Below are positions 16,077-23,734 of a stretch of 64,000 nt of DNA, one piece after another (within the stretch, counting starts at the first letter, position 1; each line of letters begins with the position of its first letter). A program made the position numbers and the translations under genes. The stretch is from the NCBI RefSeq assembly GCF_041903755.1, contig NZ_JBBWVE010000025.1, positions 1-64,000 of the forward strand. The letters are read 5' to 3'. A model generated the notes under the pieces. It made no database searches, was not told where the DNA came from, and saw only the letters and a program-made list of their open reading frames with translations. This stretch comes from Thiocapsa roseilacustris. GTDB lineage: Bacteria > Pseudomonadota > Gammaproteobacteria > Chromatiales > Chromatiaceae.

Positions 16077-16319
16077 ATGAACAGCGGTGATGACACATAC
16101 CTCTGGCAGGCCAACGATTGGCCGAGCTGGCGCTTTGACTTGGCGGCATTGGCCGGTCCGATGGCGGACTTGAGTCGCGCACAGGGTCTATTGATGGGCC
16201 GCCTAGCCGATGTCGGGATGGCGCTGCGCGATCAGGCCAGCCTGGGCGCGCTCACCGAGCGCAGCGGTCGCGGGGTCGAGTCTTTCCTTTTGCGCTTAAG
16301 GCGAGATGGCTCGATCTAG
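16077..16319 (+). pseudogene. Fic protein N-terminal fragment (DUF4172)
   Basis: YLWQANDWPSWRFDLAALAG then RAQGLLMGRLADVGMALRDQ matches the N-terminal DUF4172 region of Fic proteins. Similarity stops at LGALTE (about 16258), just before the inhibitory (S/T)xxxEG helix (normally TSAIEGE). The rest of the gene appears at 17246 beyond an antisense VapBC pair. 15842-16076 shows no gene. Confidence 0.7.
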
Positions 16320-16396
16320 ATGGCTGCTGCCCCCCTAAAGCGGACAATCCTCTACCCAGCGCCGCTGACCGCTCCATAACTGGCCTATCCGGAGAA

Positions 16397-16834
16397 TCAT
16401 TGCGTCTCGGACGCCGGGCTGTTCAGCCAATTCTCCACACGCAGCCCGGCAACTCGCACGAACTCGTCCACATTGTCGGTCACGAGGATTAGACCGGACT
16501 CCAGAGCATGCGCCGCGATCAGCAGATCGTTGGGTCCGATGGGCGTCCCGGCTCGCTCCAGCTGATGTCGTATGTCCGCGTAGGTCCGATCGGCTTCGGA
16601 GTCCAAGGGCAGGACGGGCAGCGAGGCCAACAGGTCGTCGACCCTGTCGGTCAGGGACTTGGAGCCGAGCTTACGGGCACCGAAGCGCAGCTCGGCGGCC
16701 ACGACGATGCTGGTACAGACACTCCCGTAGCCGCGCCGAGCAAGTGTCGCGGCCACTGATCCCTGGGGTTGACGAATCAGCGCGGAGAGGATGTTGGTGT
16801 CGAGCAGGTAGCGCAGGCCCGCAACGTTTGCCAT
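16397..16834 (-). CDS. vapC: VapC-type PIN-domain toxin RNase
   Basis: 145 residues. YLLDTNILSALIR carries the first PIN Asp; VAAELRFGARK, GPNDLLIAAHAL and LVTDNVDEFVRV supply the remaining acidic residues. VapC toxins cleave RNA, often initiator tRNA or rRNA. Start ATG 16834 lies 5 bases after the antitoxin stop, the usual antitoxin-first order. It sits between two halves of a fic gene. Confidence 0.9.
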   Translation of the reverse strand: MANVAGLRYLLDTNILSALIRQPQGSVAATLARRGYGSVCTSIVVAAELRFGARKLGSKSLTDRVDDLLASLPVLPLDSEADRTYADIRHQLERAGTPIGPNDLLIAAHALESGLILVTDNVDEFVRVAGLRVENWLNSPASETQ

Positions 16835-16839
16835 GGCAC

Positions 16840-17082
16840 TTAGAGTCGGATGTCGTCCAAGGGCAATAGCCCTTCGTCGACATCGGGGAGGGTCTCGTCC
16901 AGCGGCTCCCATCCGGCGAGTAGCGTGGCGAGGTCTGGCCGGCGCTTCACCGGCTCGACGATCAGACGCTCGCCGTCCTTGCGGATAATCGCCTCGTCCG
17001 CGTCCAGCTCGAGCTCCCGAGGGATGCGTAAAGCTTGATTGCGACCGTTGCGAAACAGGCGGACGTGGCGTTCAGGGTGCAT
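16840..17082 (-). CDS. vapB: VapB-type antitoxin (AbrB/SpoVT fold)
   Basis: 80 residues. VRLFRNGRNQALRIPRELEL is the swapped-hairpin AbrB-type DNA-binding domain, and the C-terminal acidic tail (DLATLLAGWEPLDETLPDVD) should cap the toxin. ATG 17082 is chosen over an upstream in-frame start because MHPERHVRLFRNGR is the family N-terminus. Cotranscribed with the toxin gene. Confidence 0.9.
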   Translation of the reverse strand: MHPERHVRLFRNGRNQALRIPRELELDADEAIIRKDGERLIVEPVKRRPDLATLLAGWEPLDETLPDVDEGLLPLDDIRL

Positions 17083-17245
17083 TGGAGATCGATCCGACGG
17101 GAAGGGCGAAGACATACGCGCGAGCATATGCCAATTGCTGGGGTCGCGCGAGATGTCGGGAGCGGCGGTTGTGGAAATGCTCTCTGCGCTTCATGCGCGG
17201 GAACCCGTTTGAGTACCGGCTTGGTGAGCCGACTGCCATGCCCCG

Positions 17246-18016
17246 GTGTCGCGGGAGCGGTTGTTCGGCTGGCACGCTGCGCTGTGTCCCACCGGCTACT
17301 CAGGTCTATCCAAGATCAAGGTCGGAACTTGGCGCGACGATAATAGCGGCCCGATGCAGGTGGTGTCCGGCCCCATCGGCCGACAGCCTGTGCGTTTCGA
17401 GGCACCGCCGGCGGATCGTCTGGACGCAGAAACGAGTCGATTCCTCGATTGGGTCAATGGCGCCTCGAAGGATCCGCCGCTCATCAAGGCAGGGCTAGGC
17501 CATCTGTGGTTCGTCACCCTTCACCCGTTCGACGACGGCAATGGCCGTATCGCCCGAGCCATCGGCGATCTGCTGCTGGCGCGCGCCGACGGCAGCCCCC
17601 AGCGCTTCTACAGCCTGTCGGCGCAGATCCAGCGGGAGCGCACGGCCTACTACGTCATTCTGGAACGGACCCAGAAACAGTCGATGGATGTCACCGAGTG
17701 GCTCGCCTGGTTTCTCGACACCCTCCATCGCGCCGTCGATCAGGCACAGCACAGCCTCGACGCCGTGCTCTTGAAGACACGGTTCCGGCAGCGATGGGCG
17801 ACCACGCCATTGAACGAGCGGCAAGTGAATCTGCTCAACCGGCTGCTCGACGGCTTCGAAGGCAAGCTCACCAGCAGCAAGTGGGCGGCCATTGCCAAGT
17901 GTTCTCCGGACACGGCCTTGCGTGACATCAACGACCTGCTTGCGCGGGGCGTACTGCGGAAAACGGATGCGGGCGGGCGCAGCACCGGGTATGAGCTTAA
18001 CGAACTGTTTGAGTAG
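17246..18016 (+). pseudogene. Fic-domain protein lacking its N-terminal inhibitory region
   Basis: 256 residues from GTG 17246. HPFDDGNGRIARAIGDLLLA is the canonical Fic motif HPFx(D/E)GNGR, so the AMP-transferase site is intact; a winged helix follows (TSSKWAAIAKCSPDTALRDI). The DUF4172 part and the inhibitory helix are missing; they lie partly at 16077. If translated it would be a Fic enzyme freed from class II autoinhibition, but no clear ribosome site is present. Labelled pseudogene because it is the 3' half of a disrupted gene. Confidence 0.7.
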
Positions 18017-18065
18017 CCGCGTCTGCGACAAATGCCTTGGCTCCCTGAAGCAGAAACGGACGGCG

Positions 18066-18385
18066 CCAACGAGCATGTCCTCGCCGTGCTGGCGGAGCTG
18101 CTCGCGCGGGACGACGGGCTTGGTCTTCAGCCCGCCGATCAGGTCCTGCGTCGGGTCTTGATCTCACCGCGCACCCGCTCGCACAGGCTGTCGAAGTAAG
18201 CCTCGTTCACCGGCGCGGTAGGAGCAGACGAGGCGCCCGCGAGCAGCAGGTTGCGCAGTTGCAACCGATCCTGATCGCGGCGGATCAGCTCGCTAGTCAC
18301 TGCTGGTGCCGAAGCCACGCTGGCTGACCTGCTCGTCGACGAATGCCTTGAGGCTGTCGGGCAAAGAGATGTTCATCGTGCTCAT
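18066..18385 (-). pseudogene. Decayed ParDE toxin-antitoxin module
   Basis: The start MSTMNISLPDSLKAFVDEQV then SQRGFGTSSD is a ParD antitoxin, stopped at TAG near 18296. In the next frame ELIRRDQDRLQLRNLLLAGA continues the same protein to a stop at 18139, so about 5 bases are missing after SSD. LKTKPVVPREQ just downstream resembles a ParE N-terminus and then breaks off. Neither protein can be whole. Confidence 0.65.
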
Positions 18386-18456
18386 GGTGCGAGGTTAGGT
18401 TCCTTGGCAAAATTTGGCAAGCCATCATCCTGGTCGAGAACGACTCCCTTGCGCCG

Positions 18457-18621
18457 GTGTCGCGGGAGCGGTTGTTCGGCTGGCTTGCCGCGCTGTTTCC
18501 CACCGGCTACTCAGATCCGTCTAAGATCAACGTCGGATGTTCGCCGGACACGTCTCTCTGAGACATCAATGACGTGCCCACGTCTGGCGCGCTGCGAAGG
18601 GGTCGTTACGGATCGGGCTAA
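18457..18621 (+). pseudogene. Second Fic relic with a large internal deletion
   Basis: VSRERLFGWLAALFPTGYSD is the same segment as the start of the 17246 gene and is joined after INV directly to GCSPDTSL, a stop, then DIND, the Fic C-terminal winged-helix sequence. Over 180 codons including the HPFx(D/E)GN motif are gone, and CGA has become TGA. The bases upstream of both copies also match. Confidence 0.65.
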
Positions 18622-18637
18622 GTCGCTCTCCTGAAAA

Positions 18638-19087
18638 CTACGGCTCGATCGCGAAGAATGCTTCGATAAAGGCATCCCTTTCCAATGCTCCAGCCAGGGA
18701 GTATCGGCCATTCCGCGGGGTGAGCCTGATGTAGTCTACAAGCAGCAGCTCGGTTCGCCGGGCTTTGTAAGTTCGAAGGTACGGGGCGACCTGCCGGAGC
18801 AGATCGAGCGCGTGACGGTTGGTGATGGCGTACGTGAAACTCGGCGTATGCCGGTCGGAATAGGTGCGCTTGCCTGTCGCCTTGCCGGCTCCGATGGTCT
18901 CGAGCAGGTAGTTGATCAACGGGCGGTCTGTGTTGGAAATGGAGACGACGACCTGGCGGTTGTCCTGTTTGTGCTTTCGCAGCAGGGAGACTGTGCCTTC
19001 CCCGTCGATCAAACCGGCAATATAGGCTGCGTCGATGCCGCTCAAGGTGTTGACTTTGCGATAATTCGCCACGGACTTTGTGAACAC
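18638..19087 (-). CDS. LAGLIDADG homing endonuclease, free-standing
   Basis: 149 residues from GTG 19087. AAYIAGLIDGEGTVSLL is one LAGLIDADG motif; SISNTDRPLINYLLETIGAG and TYAITNRHALDLLRQVAPYL fit the alpha-beta fold of single-motif, dimeric enzymes. The frame is open back to 19162, but that stretch would cross the tmRNA terminator and 3' end, so the start just after the terminator is preferred. No clear ribosome site. It lies downstream of, not inside, the intron-bearing tmRNA gene, on the same strand. Confidence 0.8.
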   Translation of the reverse strand: MFTKSVANYRKVNTLSGIDAAYIAGLIDGEGTVSLLRKHKQDNRQVVVSISNTDRPLINYLLETIGAGKATGKRTYSDRHTPSFTYAITNRHALDLLRQVAPYLRTYKARRTELLLVDYIRLTPRNGRYSLAGALERDAFIEAFFAIEP

Positions 19088-19127
19088 GAAAAGAAAACGG
19101 GCCTTGGAGTGTACTCCAAGGCCCGTT
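19088..19127 (-). terminator. Rho-independent terminator of ssrA
   Basis: Perfect 15-bp arms AACGGGCCTTGGAGT / ACTCCAAGGCCCGTT (19096-19127) followed on the minus strand by TTTTCTTTT. It starts 5 bases beyond the encoded CCA of the tmRNA. Confidence 0.9.
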
Positions 19128-19131
19128 GATT

Positions 19132-19776
19132 TGGTGGAGGCGGCGGGACAGTGATTCCCCACCTTTCGGTGAGGCCTGGACTATGCCTTCATCCGGATCG
19201 GATACGACCCGATGGGGTCCGGATGCGGGGCGTGTTATCCGCGTTGCCGCGGATCCTAGTGGACGCTCCACCGTTGCCGGGTCAGCGTCTCTATGAGTCT
19301 CTACAGGGCAGGTCTGAGGTTGGCCCTCTTCCTACCCCTCGGCGTTGCCGTGTCGGTCTGAGCCGACTGCAGGGTTCGCCGATGTGAGCCCCGTTTTCAC
19401 TTTGCCCTTACGAGCAAAGGCGACCTGTGCGTTGATCGAACCCGCGTCCGCAAGCCCTCTGCCATTGGCCCTACATGCTTAGCCCGTTCTATTATTTTTA
19501 GCTTTCCGCCGCCCGAAGGGCAGGGCGATCAGTCGGCGATCTCGAATTAGGTTTTAGCGGATCAGGTCCGAGCCCCCGTCACCGCGATCCCATGTTATGT
19601 TACCCCTGGAATCCGCCCCCCATAGGCAGGGAACGGTCAGAGGCTCGCTGGCCTAAGCCGCGAGAGCGTAGTTGTCGTCGTTGGCAACTATAGATTTGCG
19701 GTTGGATTTACGAGGTCACCCGCACCTCGGCATGCACCTCAGGTTTTGCGACCCACGTCGAAACCATGTCGCCCCC
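19132..19776 (-). ncRNA. ssrA: Transfer-messenger RNA (tmRNA), interrupted by a group I intron
   Basis: The 5' end GGGGGCGACATGG pairs with 3' CGCCTCC-A-CCA as a 7-bp acceptor stem; CCA is encoded at 19132-19134. The resume codon and tag reading frame give ANDDNYALAA then TAG, a normal tmRNA tag ending in LAA. The T arm is broken: GCGGGTTCGAT is separated from TCCCGCC by 286 bases. Without the insert the RNA is 359 nt, close to E. coli (363). With SmpB, encoded just upstream, it rescues stalled ribosomes. Function here depends on correct splicing. Confidence 0.93.
19149..19434 (-). other. Group I intron in the T-loop of ssrA
   Basis: 286 nt. The 5' exon ends in T (19435) and the intron ends in G (19149), as group I splicing needs. 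The exon GGGTTCG can pair with CGAACCC inside the intron (19373-19379), a plausible P1, with a U-G near the splice site. GTAGAGACTCATA (19292-19304) and GGCATAGTCC (19178-19187) resemble the conserved R and S elements with GACT/AGTC pairing as P7. Hairpins closed by GCAA and GAAA tetraloops are present, the latter just before the end (P9-like). No ORF inside. Joining the exons rebuilds a perfect T arm. Confidence 0.85.
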
Positions 19777-19791
19777 AGGTATCAGTAGGAC

Positions 19792-19820
19792 ACTCTAGAG
19801 GAACCGCGGTTCCACGGCAA
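19792..19820 (-). promoter_or_regulatory. Putative ssrA promoter
   Basis: -35 TTGCCG (19815-19820), 17-bp spacer, -10 TAGAGT (19792-19797); transcription would begin about 8 bases before the mature 5' end. The spacer contains the perfect palindrome GGAACCGCGGTTCC (19800-19813), placed between smpB's stop and ssrA. Confidence 0.5.
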
Positions 19821-19822
19821 GC

Positions 19823-20302
19823 TCAGCCGGTCTTGAAGAGACGTTCCTTGTCGCGCTGCCAGTCGCGGTCCTTCTCGGTGTCGCGCTTGTCGTGCTGTTT
19901 CTTGCCCTTGGCGAGCCCGATCTCGAGCTTGGCGTTCCCGCGCTTCCAGTACATGGCCGTGGGGACCAGGGTGTAGCCGGCGCGCTCGGTCTGGCCGATC
20001 AGGCGGCTGATCTCGCTGCGTTTGAGCAGTAGCTTGCGGCTGCGGGTGGGGTCCGGGTTGACGTGGGTGGAGGCGGCGGCCAAGGCGGAGATGTGCGCAC
20101 CGATCAGGAACGCCTCGCCGTGCAGAATCTTGACGTAACCCTCTTTGAGCTGGAGCCGGCCGGCGCGCAGGCTCTTGACCTCCCAACCTTCCAAGACGAG
20201 GCCGGCCTCGATGCGCTGCTCGATGAAGTACTCGTGCCCGGCCTTCTTGTTGAGCGCAATGGTCGAGCCGCCATCGTTCTTCTTCTGTTTTCCTTTCGCC
20301 AT
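19823..20302 (-). CDS. smpB: SsrA-binding protein SmpB
   Basis: 159 residues. IALNKKAGHEYFIEQRIEAG, GLVLEGWEVKSLRAGRLQLK and AMYWKRGNAKLEIGLAKGKK are SmpB signatures; the basic C-terminal tail (KKQHDKRDTEKDRDWQRDKE) mimics mRNA in the decoding site. SmpB binds tmRNA and delivers it to stalled ribosomes. It lies immediately upstream of ssrA on the same strand, and the ssrA promoter overlaps its 3' side. Confidence 0.97.
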   Translation of the reverse strand: MAKGKQKKNDGGSTIALNKKAGHEYFIEQRIEAGLVLEGWEVKSLRAGRLQLKEGYVKILHGEAFLIGAHISALAAASTHVNPDPTRSRKLLLKRSEISRLIGQTERAGYTLVPTAMYWKRGNAKLEIGLAKGKKQHDKRDTEKDRDWQRDKERLFKTG

Positions 20303-20303
20303 T

Positions 20304-20388
20304 GAACCGCGTCCCGGGAGTCAAAACCGTCGTTGGATCTGAGGCCGGCCCGGGTAGACCGACGCGGGCCTCGTACCTGACGCGGTTC
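20304..20388. repeat. Inverted-repeat element, family B, copy 1
   Basis: GAACCGCGTCC (20304-20314) and the inverse GACGCGGTTC (20379-20388) bracket 85 bp upstream of smpB. The same ends enclose segments of nearly equal length at 49370-49451, 56152-56234 and 59198-59280, while interiors differ. Confidence 0.65.
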
Positions 20389-20412
20389 AAGAAATGTTTA
20401 AGAGCAGATTGT

Positions 20413-20499
20413 TTGAAATGCGTCTGGAAGGCGCTCGTCGGTGGCTCCGAGCATGGCCGACGGGCTCGGAGAAGACAGGAGGCACCGGACGCATTTCAA
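20413..20499. repeat. 87-bp hairpin element
   Basis: TTGAAATGCGTC (20413-20424) is perfectly inverted at 20488-20499 (GACGCATTTCAA), with a second inner arm CTCCGAGC/GCTCGGAG. Similar in size to family B but with different ends. It lies between smpB and the tpiA promoter. Confidence 0.65.
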
Positions 20500-20517
20500 G
20501 TGTAAATCAAACGAGGC

Positions 20518-20546
20518 TTGATTTCCGCACCGAGGGCGGCTAAATT
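20518..20546 (+). promoter_or_regulatory. Putative tpiA promoter
   Basis: TTGATT (20518-20523), 17-bp spacer, TAAATT (20541-20546), 30 bases before the tpiA ATG; GGAGGGG follows as the ribosome site. Confidence 0.6.
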
Positions 20547-20575
20547 CGCGGGCTCGACTTACCTGGAGGGGTTCG

Positions 20576-21340
20576 ATGCGCCAGCCGCTGATCGCCGGAA
20601 ACTGGAAAATGAACGGCAGCAAGTCCAGTGCCGAGGCACTGTTGAACGGCGTCGTCGCCGGGGCCGGAAGTCTCTCGAAGACCGAGATTGCGGTGTGCGT
20701 ACCGTTCCCGTACCTCTACCTCGGCGAGCAGTTGCTCGCCGGTAGCACGGTGCGGCTCGGTGCTCAAAACCTCTGTACCGAAGCCGGCGGCGCCTTCACC
20801 GGCGAGGTGTCGGGCTCGATGCTGGCCGATTTCGGATGCAAGTATGTCATCTGTGGTCATTCCGAGCGTCGCGAGTATTATGGCGAGAACGAGGCATCCA
20901 TCGCGCAGAAGCTGGCACGCGCGACCGAGAGCGGCCTGATCCCGATCCTGTGCGTCGGCGAGACGCTGCAGCAGCGCGAGGCGGGCGAGACGGAGTCGGT
21001 GATTGCCGCTCAGATCGATGGCGTGGTCGAACGCGTCGGTATCGACGCCTTCGCTGGGGTCGAGATCGCGTATGAGCCGGTCTGGGCGATCGGCACCGGG
21101 ATGACGGCGACGCCTGAGCAGGCGCAGGCGGTTCACGCATATATCCGCGGCCGGATCGCCGCACTGGACGGTTCGATCGCCGAAAAATTACGCATCCTCT
21201 ACGGAGGCAGCATGAAGCTGGGTAATGCAGCGGAGTTGCTCGCGCAACCGGATATTGACGGCGGTCTGATCGGTGGCGCATCGCTGAGCGCCGATGATTT
21301 TCTAGCGATCTGTCTAGCCGGGGAACAGTTAGCGGCCTAA
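20576..21340 (+). CDS. tpiA: Triosephosphate isomerase
   Basis: 254 residues, full family length. Active-site residues: Lys11 in AGNWKMN, His in ICGHSERR and Glu in AYEPVWAIGTG; LYGGSMK and GGLIGGASL bind phosphate. Interconverts dihydroxyacetone phosphate and glyceraldehyde-3-phosphate in glycolysis and the Calvin cycle. Followed after 21 bases by secG, then tRNA-Leu and nuo, the classic gammaproteobacterial order. Confidence 0.98.
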   Translation: MRQPLIAGNWKMNGSKSSAEALLNGVVAGAGSLSKTEIAVCVPFPYLYLGEQLLAGSTVRLGAQNLCTEAGGAFTGEVSGSMLADFGCKYVICGHSERREYYGENEASIAQKLARATESGLIPILCVGETLQQREAGETESVIAAQIDGVVERVGIDAFAGVEIAYEPVWAIGTGMTATPEQAQAVHAYIRGRIAALDGSIAEKLRILYGGSMKLGNAAELLAQPDIDGGLIGGASLSADDFLAICLAGEQLAA

Positions 21341-21361
21341 CGCTGCAGCAACGAGATACTC

Positions 21362-21898
21362 ATGCAAACCATTTTGACCATCATGCAGGTCTTCCTGTCG
21401 CTGGGATTGATCGGGTTGATCCTGATCCAACACGGGAAGGGTGCGGATGCAGGTGCTGCGTTCGGGAGTGGCGCTTCTGCGACTGTGTTCGGCTCGCGCG
21501 GATCGGGTTCGTTCCTGACGCGCACGACCGCGATCATGGCGACGGTCTTCTTCCTTACCAGCATCGCTTTGGCGTATTATGCGACGAAGGGGTCAGAGCC
21601 GGTGACGATTATGGACAGCGTGGACGAGCGCACGATCATCGTCCCGCCGCCCGCAGCAACGCCGACCTCGGACATTCCGGCGATTCCCGAGGACGAGGGT
21701 GGGAACGAGCTCGATTCACAATCGGACGTTCCGGTCGGGCTGACGCCAGACGTTGAGGAGCCTCTCGAGGCCGTCGGCGAGACCCTTATCGAAGGCTCGG
21801 GCGAGGTCGAGGTCGACACTGGCGAGGTGATTTTCGACGAAAACGCTGTCGAAGCGCAGAATAAAGACGTGGATGCCGATACGGCGACACGAGAGTAA
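21362..21898 (+). CDS. secG: Protein-export membrane protein SecG
   Basis: 178 residues. Two transmembrane segments (about 6-24 and 55-75) flank the conserved loop GKGADAGAAFGSGASATVFG then SRGSGSFLTR. SecG assists SecYE in protein export. The C-terminal about 95 residues form a long acidic tail rich in Glu, Asp, Val and Pro, longer than in E. coli (110 residues). Cotranscribed with tpiA. Confidence 0.95.
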   Translation: MQTILTIMQVFLSLGLIGLILIQHGKGADAGAAFGSGASATVFGSRGSGSFLTRTTAIMATVFFLTSIALAYYATKGSEPVTIMDSVDERTIIVPPPAATPTSDIPAIPEDEGGNELDSQSDVPVGLTPDVEEPLEAVGETLIEGSGEVEVDTGEVIFDENAVEAQNKDVDADTATRE

Positions 21899-21907
21899 AG
21901 CGACAAC

Positions 21908-21992
21908 GCCGACGTGGTGAAATTGGTAGACACGCTATCTTGAGGGGGTAGTGGCGTAAGCCGTGCCAGTTCGAGTCTGGCCGTCGGCACCA
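21908..21992 (+). tRNA. tRNA-Leu (anticodon GAG), CCA encoded
   Basis: Acceptor arms GCCGACG / CGTCGGC enclose a class II tRNA with long variable arm. The anticodon loop TTGAGGG gives GAG, reading CUC/CUU leucine codons; T-loop TTCGAGT. Located between secG and nuoA, as in many gammaproteobacteria. Confidence 0.95.
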
Positions 21993-22011
21993 TCTGCAGT
22001 TGCAGGAAAGC

Positions 22012-22048
22012 AAACGGCATGCCGCTATAGTGGTATGCCGTTTTTTTT
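22012..22048 (+). terminator. Rho-independent terminator after tRNA-Leu
   Basis: AAACGGCATGCC and GGTATGCCGTTT form a stem with a short loop, followed by a run of eight T. It ends the tpiA-secG-tRNA unit before the nuo promoter. Confidence 0.85.
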
Positions 22049-22104
22049 GCGTGGCATGATGCGCAAAGGTTTGAAAAACTTAATGAATTGAATTGTTCCT
22101 CGGG

Positions 22105-22134
22105 TTGACAGTGCCGTGATGGCTGCACTAGACT
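22105..22134 (+). promoter_or_regulatory. Putative nuo operon promoter
   Basis: TTGACA (22105-22110), 18-bp spacer, TAGACT (22129-22134), about 46 bases before nuoA's ATG, with GGGAGGA as ribosome site. Confidence 0.65.
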
Positions 22135-22180
22135 CTTTCTCCGGCTCGACGTCAGAGAATAAGTAAATTCGGGAGGACTG

Positions 22181-22537
22181 ATGCTCGACAATTATCTGCC
22201 GATCCTGATCTTCATCATCGTCGGGATCTTGGTTGGCGTCGGCCCGCTCGTTTTGGGTTACTTTTTGGGACCTCGCCGCCCCGACGCGGAGAAAGACTCC
22301 CCCTATGAATGTGGGTTTGCGGCCTTCGAGAGTGCGCGTTTAAAGTTCGACGTGCGCTACTACCTGGTGGCGATCCTCTTCATCGTTTTCGATCTGGAGA
22401 TCGCCTTCCTCTTCCCCTGGGCGGTGGTGCTCGAGGAGCTCGGTATGTACGGCTTCTGGGCCATGGTCATCTTCCTGGGGATCCTGGTGGTCGGCTTTAT
22501 CTACGAGTGGAAGAAGGGGGCGCTGGAATGGGAATAG
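22181..22537 (+). CDS. nuoA: NADH-quinone oxidoreductase subunit A
   Basis: 118 residues with three transmembrane helices. SPYECGFAAFESARLKFDVR and YYLVAILFIVFDLEIAFLFP are NuoA signatures, including the conserved Cys loop near the quinone site. First gene of a complete nuoA-N operon; overlaps nuoB by 10 bases. Confidence 0.97.
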   Translation: MLDNYLPILIFIIVGILVGVGPLVLGYFLGPRRPDAEKDSPYECGFAAFESARLKFDVRYYLVAILFIVFDLEIAFLFPWAVVLEELGMYGFWAMVIFLGILVVGFIYEWKKGALEWE

Positions 22538-23004
22538 AGGGCATCCTCGAAGAGGGCGTCGTCACGACCACGGCCGACAAACTCATTAATTGGGCCCGGA
22601 CCGGGTCCTTGTGGCCTATGACCTTCGGTCTGGCCTGCTGCGCGGTCGAGATGATGCACGCGGGCGCAGCTCGTTATGACCTGGATCGCTTCGGGATCGT
22701 CTTTCGGCCCAGCCCCCGCCAATCCGACGTCATGATCGTCGCGGGCACCCTGGTCAACAAGATGGCCCCGGCGCTGCGCAAGGTCTACGACCAGATGGCA
22801 GAGCCGCGTTGGGTCATCTCGATGGGGTCTTGTGCGAACGGTGGTGGTTATTACCACTACTCCTATGCGGTGGTGCGCGGTTGCGATCGGATTGTCCCGG
22901 TCGACATCTACGTGCCGGGATGTCCGCCCACTGCCGAGGCCCTGCTTTACGGCATCCTGCAGTTGCAGAACAAGATTCGCCGAACCAATACCATCGCTCG
23001 CTGA
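22528..23004 (+). CDS. nuoB: NADH-quinone oxidoreductase subunit B
   Basis: 158 residues. The N2 cluster ligands are visible: the tandem Cys pair in GLACCAVEMMH, Cys in SMGSCANGGG and Cys in VPGCPPTAEAL. N2 hands electrons to quinone. ATG 22528 within the end of nuoA is chosen because the family starts at MGIEGxLEEG. Confidence 0.97.
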   Translation: MGIEGILEEGVVTTTADKLINWARTGSLWPMTFGLACCAVEMMHAGAARYDLDRFGIVFRPSPRQSDVMIVAGTLVNKMAPALRKVYDQMAEPRWVISMGSCANGGGYYHYSYAVVRGCDRIVPVDIYVPGCPPTAEALLYGILQLQNKIRRTNTIAR

Positions 23005-23020
23005 GTCGTACCCAATTCCA

Positions 23021-23734
23021 ATGGCAAAAGACATCCTGTCCAACCCCGTCAGGCTGACCGCGCTCGTCGATGCACTCGGCGAGGCGCTCGCCGACAAGGG
23101 ATGCGAGACCATCACGGGCCTCGGCGAGGTCACCTTGATCGTGCCGTCGGGGCGTTTGACCGAGGTGGCCTGGATCCTTCGCGACCATCCGCAACTGCGG
23201 TTCGAGCAGCTCATCGACCTTTGCGGCGTCGACTATGCCGCCTACGGCAAGTCCGAGTGGGCGACCGAAGAGGCGTCCACGACCGGTTTCGGCCGCGGTG
23301 TCGACCGCGATCAAGAGCTGGCGGTCGACGACCCCAAGCGCTTCGCCGTCGTCTACCATCTCCTATCGCTTGTACACAATTGGCGGGTTCGCCTGCGTGT
23401 CTATGCAGGGAGCAGTCAGCCGATGGTCGACTCGATCGTCCCGGTTTGGGCGGCGGCCAATTGGTTCGAGCGCGAGGCATTCGATCTCTTCGGGATCCTC
23501 TTCCGGGGTCATCCGGACCTGCGTCGAATCCTTACCGACTACGGCTTTGTCGGATACCCCTTCCGGAAGGATTTTCCCCTATCCGGGCATGTCGAGATGC
23601 GCTACGACCCGGAGCAGGGTCGCGTCATCTACGAGCCGGTCTCGATCCCGCCGCGTGTCCTGGTGCCGCGCGTGATCCGCTCCGACAGTCGATACGTGCA
23701 GACGGGCGCGAGCTCGGAGTCCGCCGATGCCTGA
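23021..23734 (+). CDS. nuoC: NADH-quinone oxidoreductase subunit C
   Basis: 237 residues. Conserved 30-kDa subunit region NWFEREAFDLFGILFRGHPD then LRRILTDYGFVGYPFRKDFP. Separate from nuoD, not fused as in E. coli. Start ATG 23021 with 16 bases after nuoB; its end overlaps nuoD by 8 bases. Confidence 0.96.
   Translation: MAKDILSNPVRLTALVDALGEALADKGCETITGLGEVTLIVPSGRLTEVAWILRDHPQLRFEQLIDLCGVDYAAYGKSEWATEEASTTGFGRGVDRDQELAVDDPKRFAVVYHLLSLVHNWRVRLRVYAGSSQPMVDSIVPVWAAANWFEREAFDLFGILFRGHPDLRRILTDYGFVGYPFRKDFPLSGHVEMRYDPEQGRVIYEPVSIPPRVLVPRVIRSDSRYVQTGASSESADA

Noticed and set aside
19088..19162. Earlier start (19162) for the LAGLIDADG gene
   Set aside because: It would lie in the tmRNA 3' end and cross its terminator hairpin.
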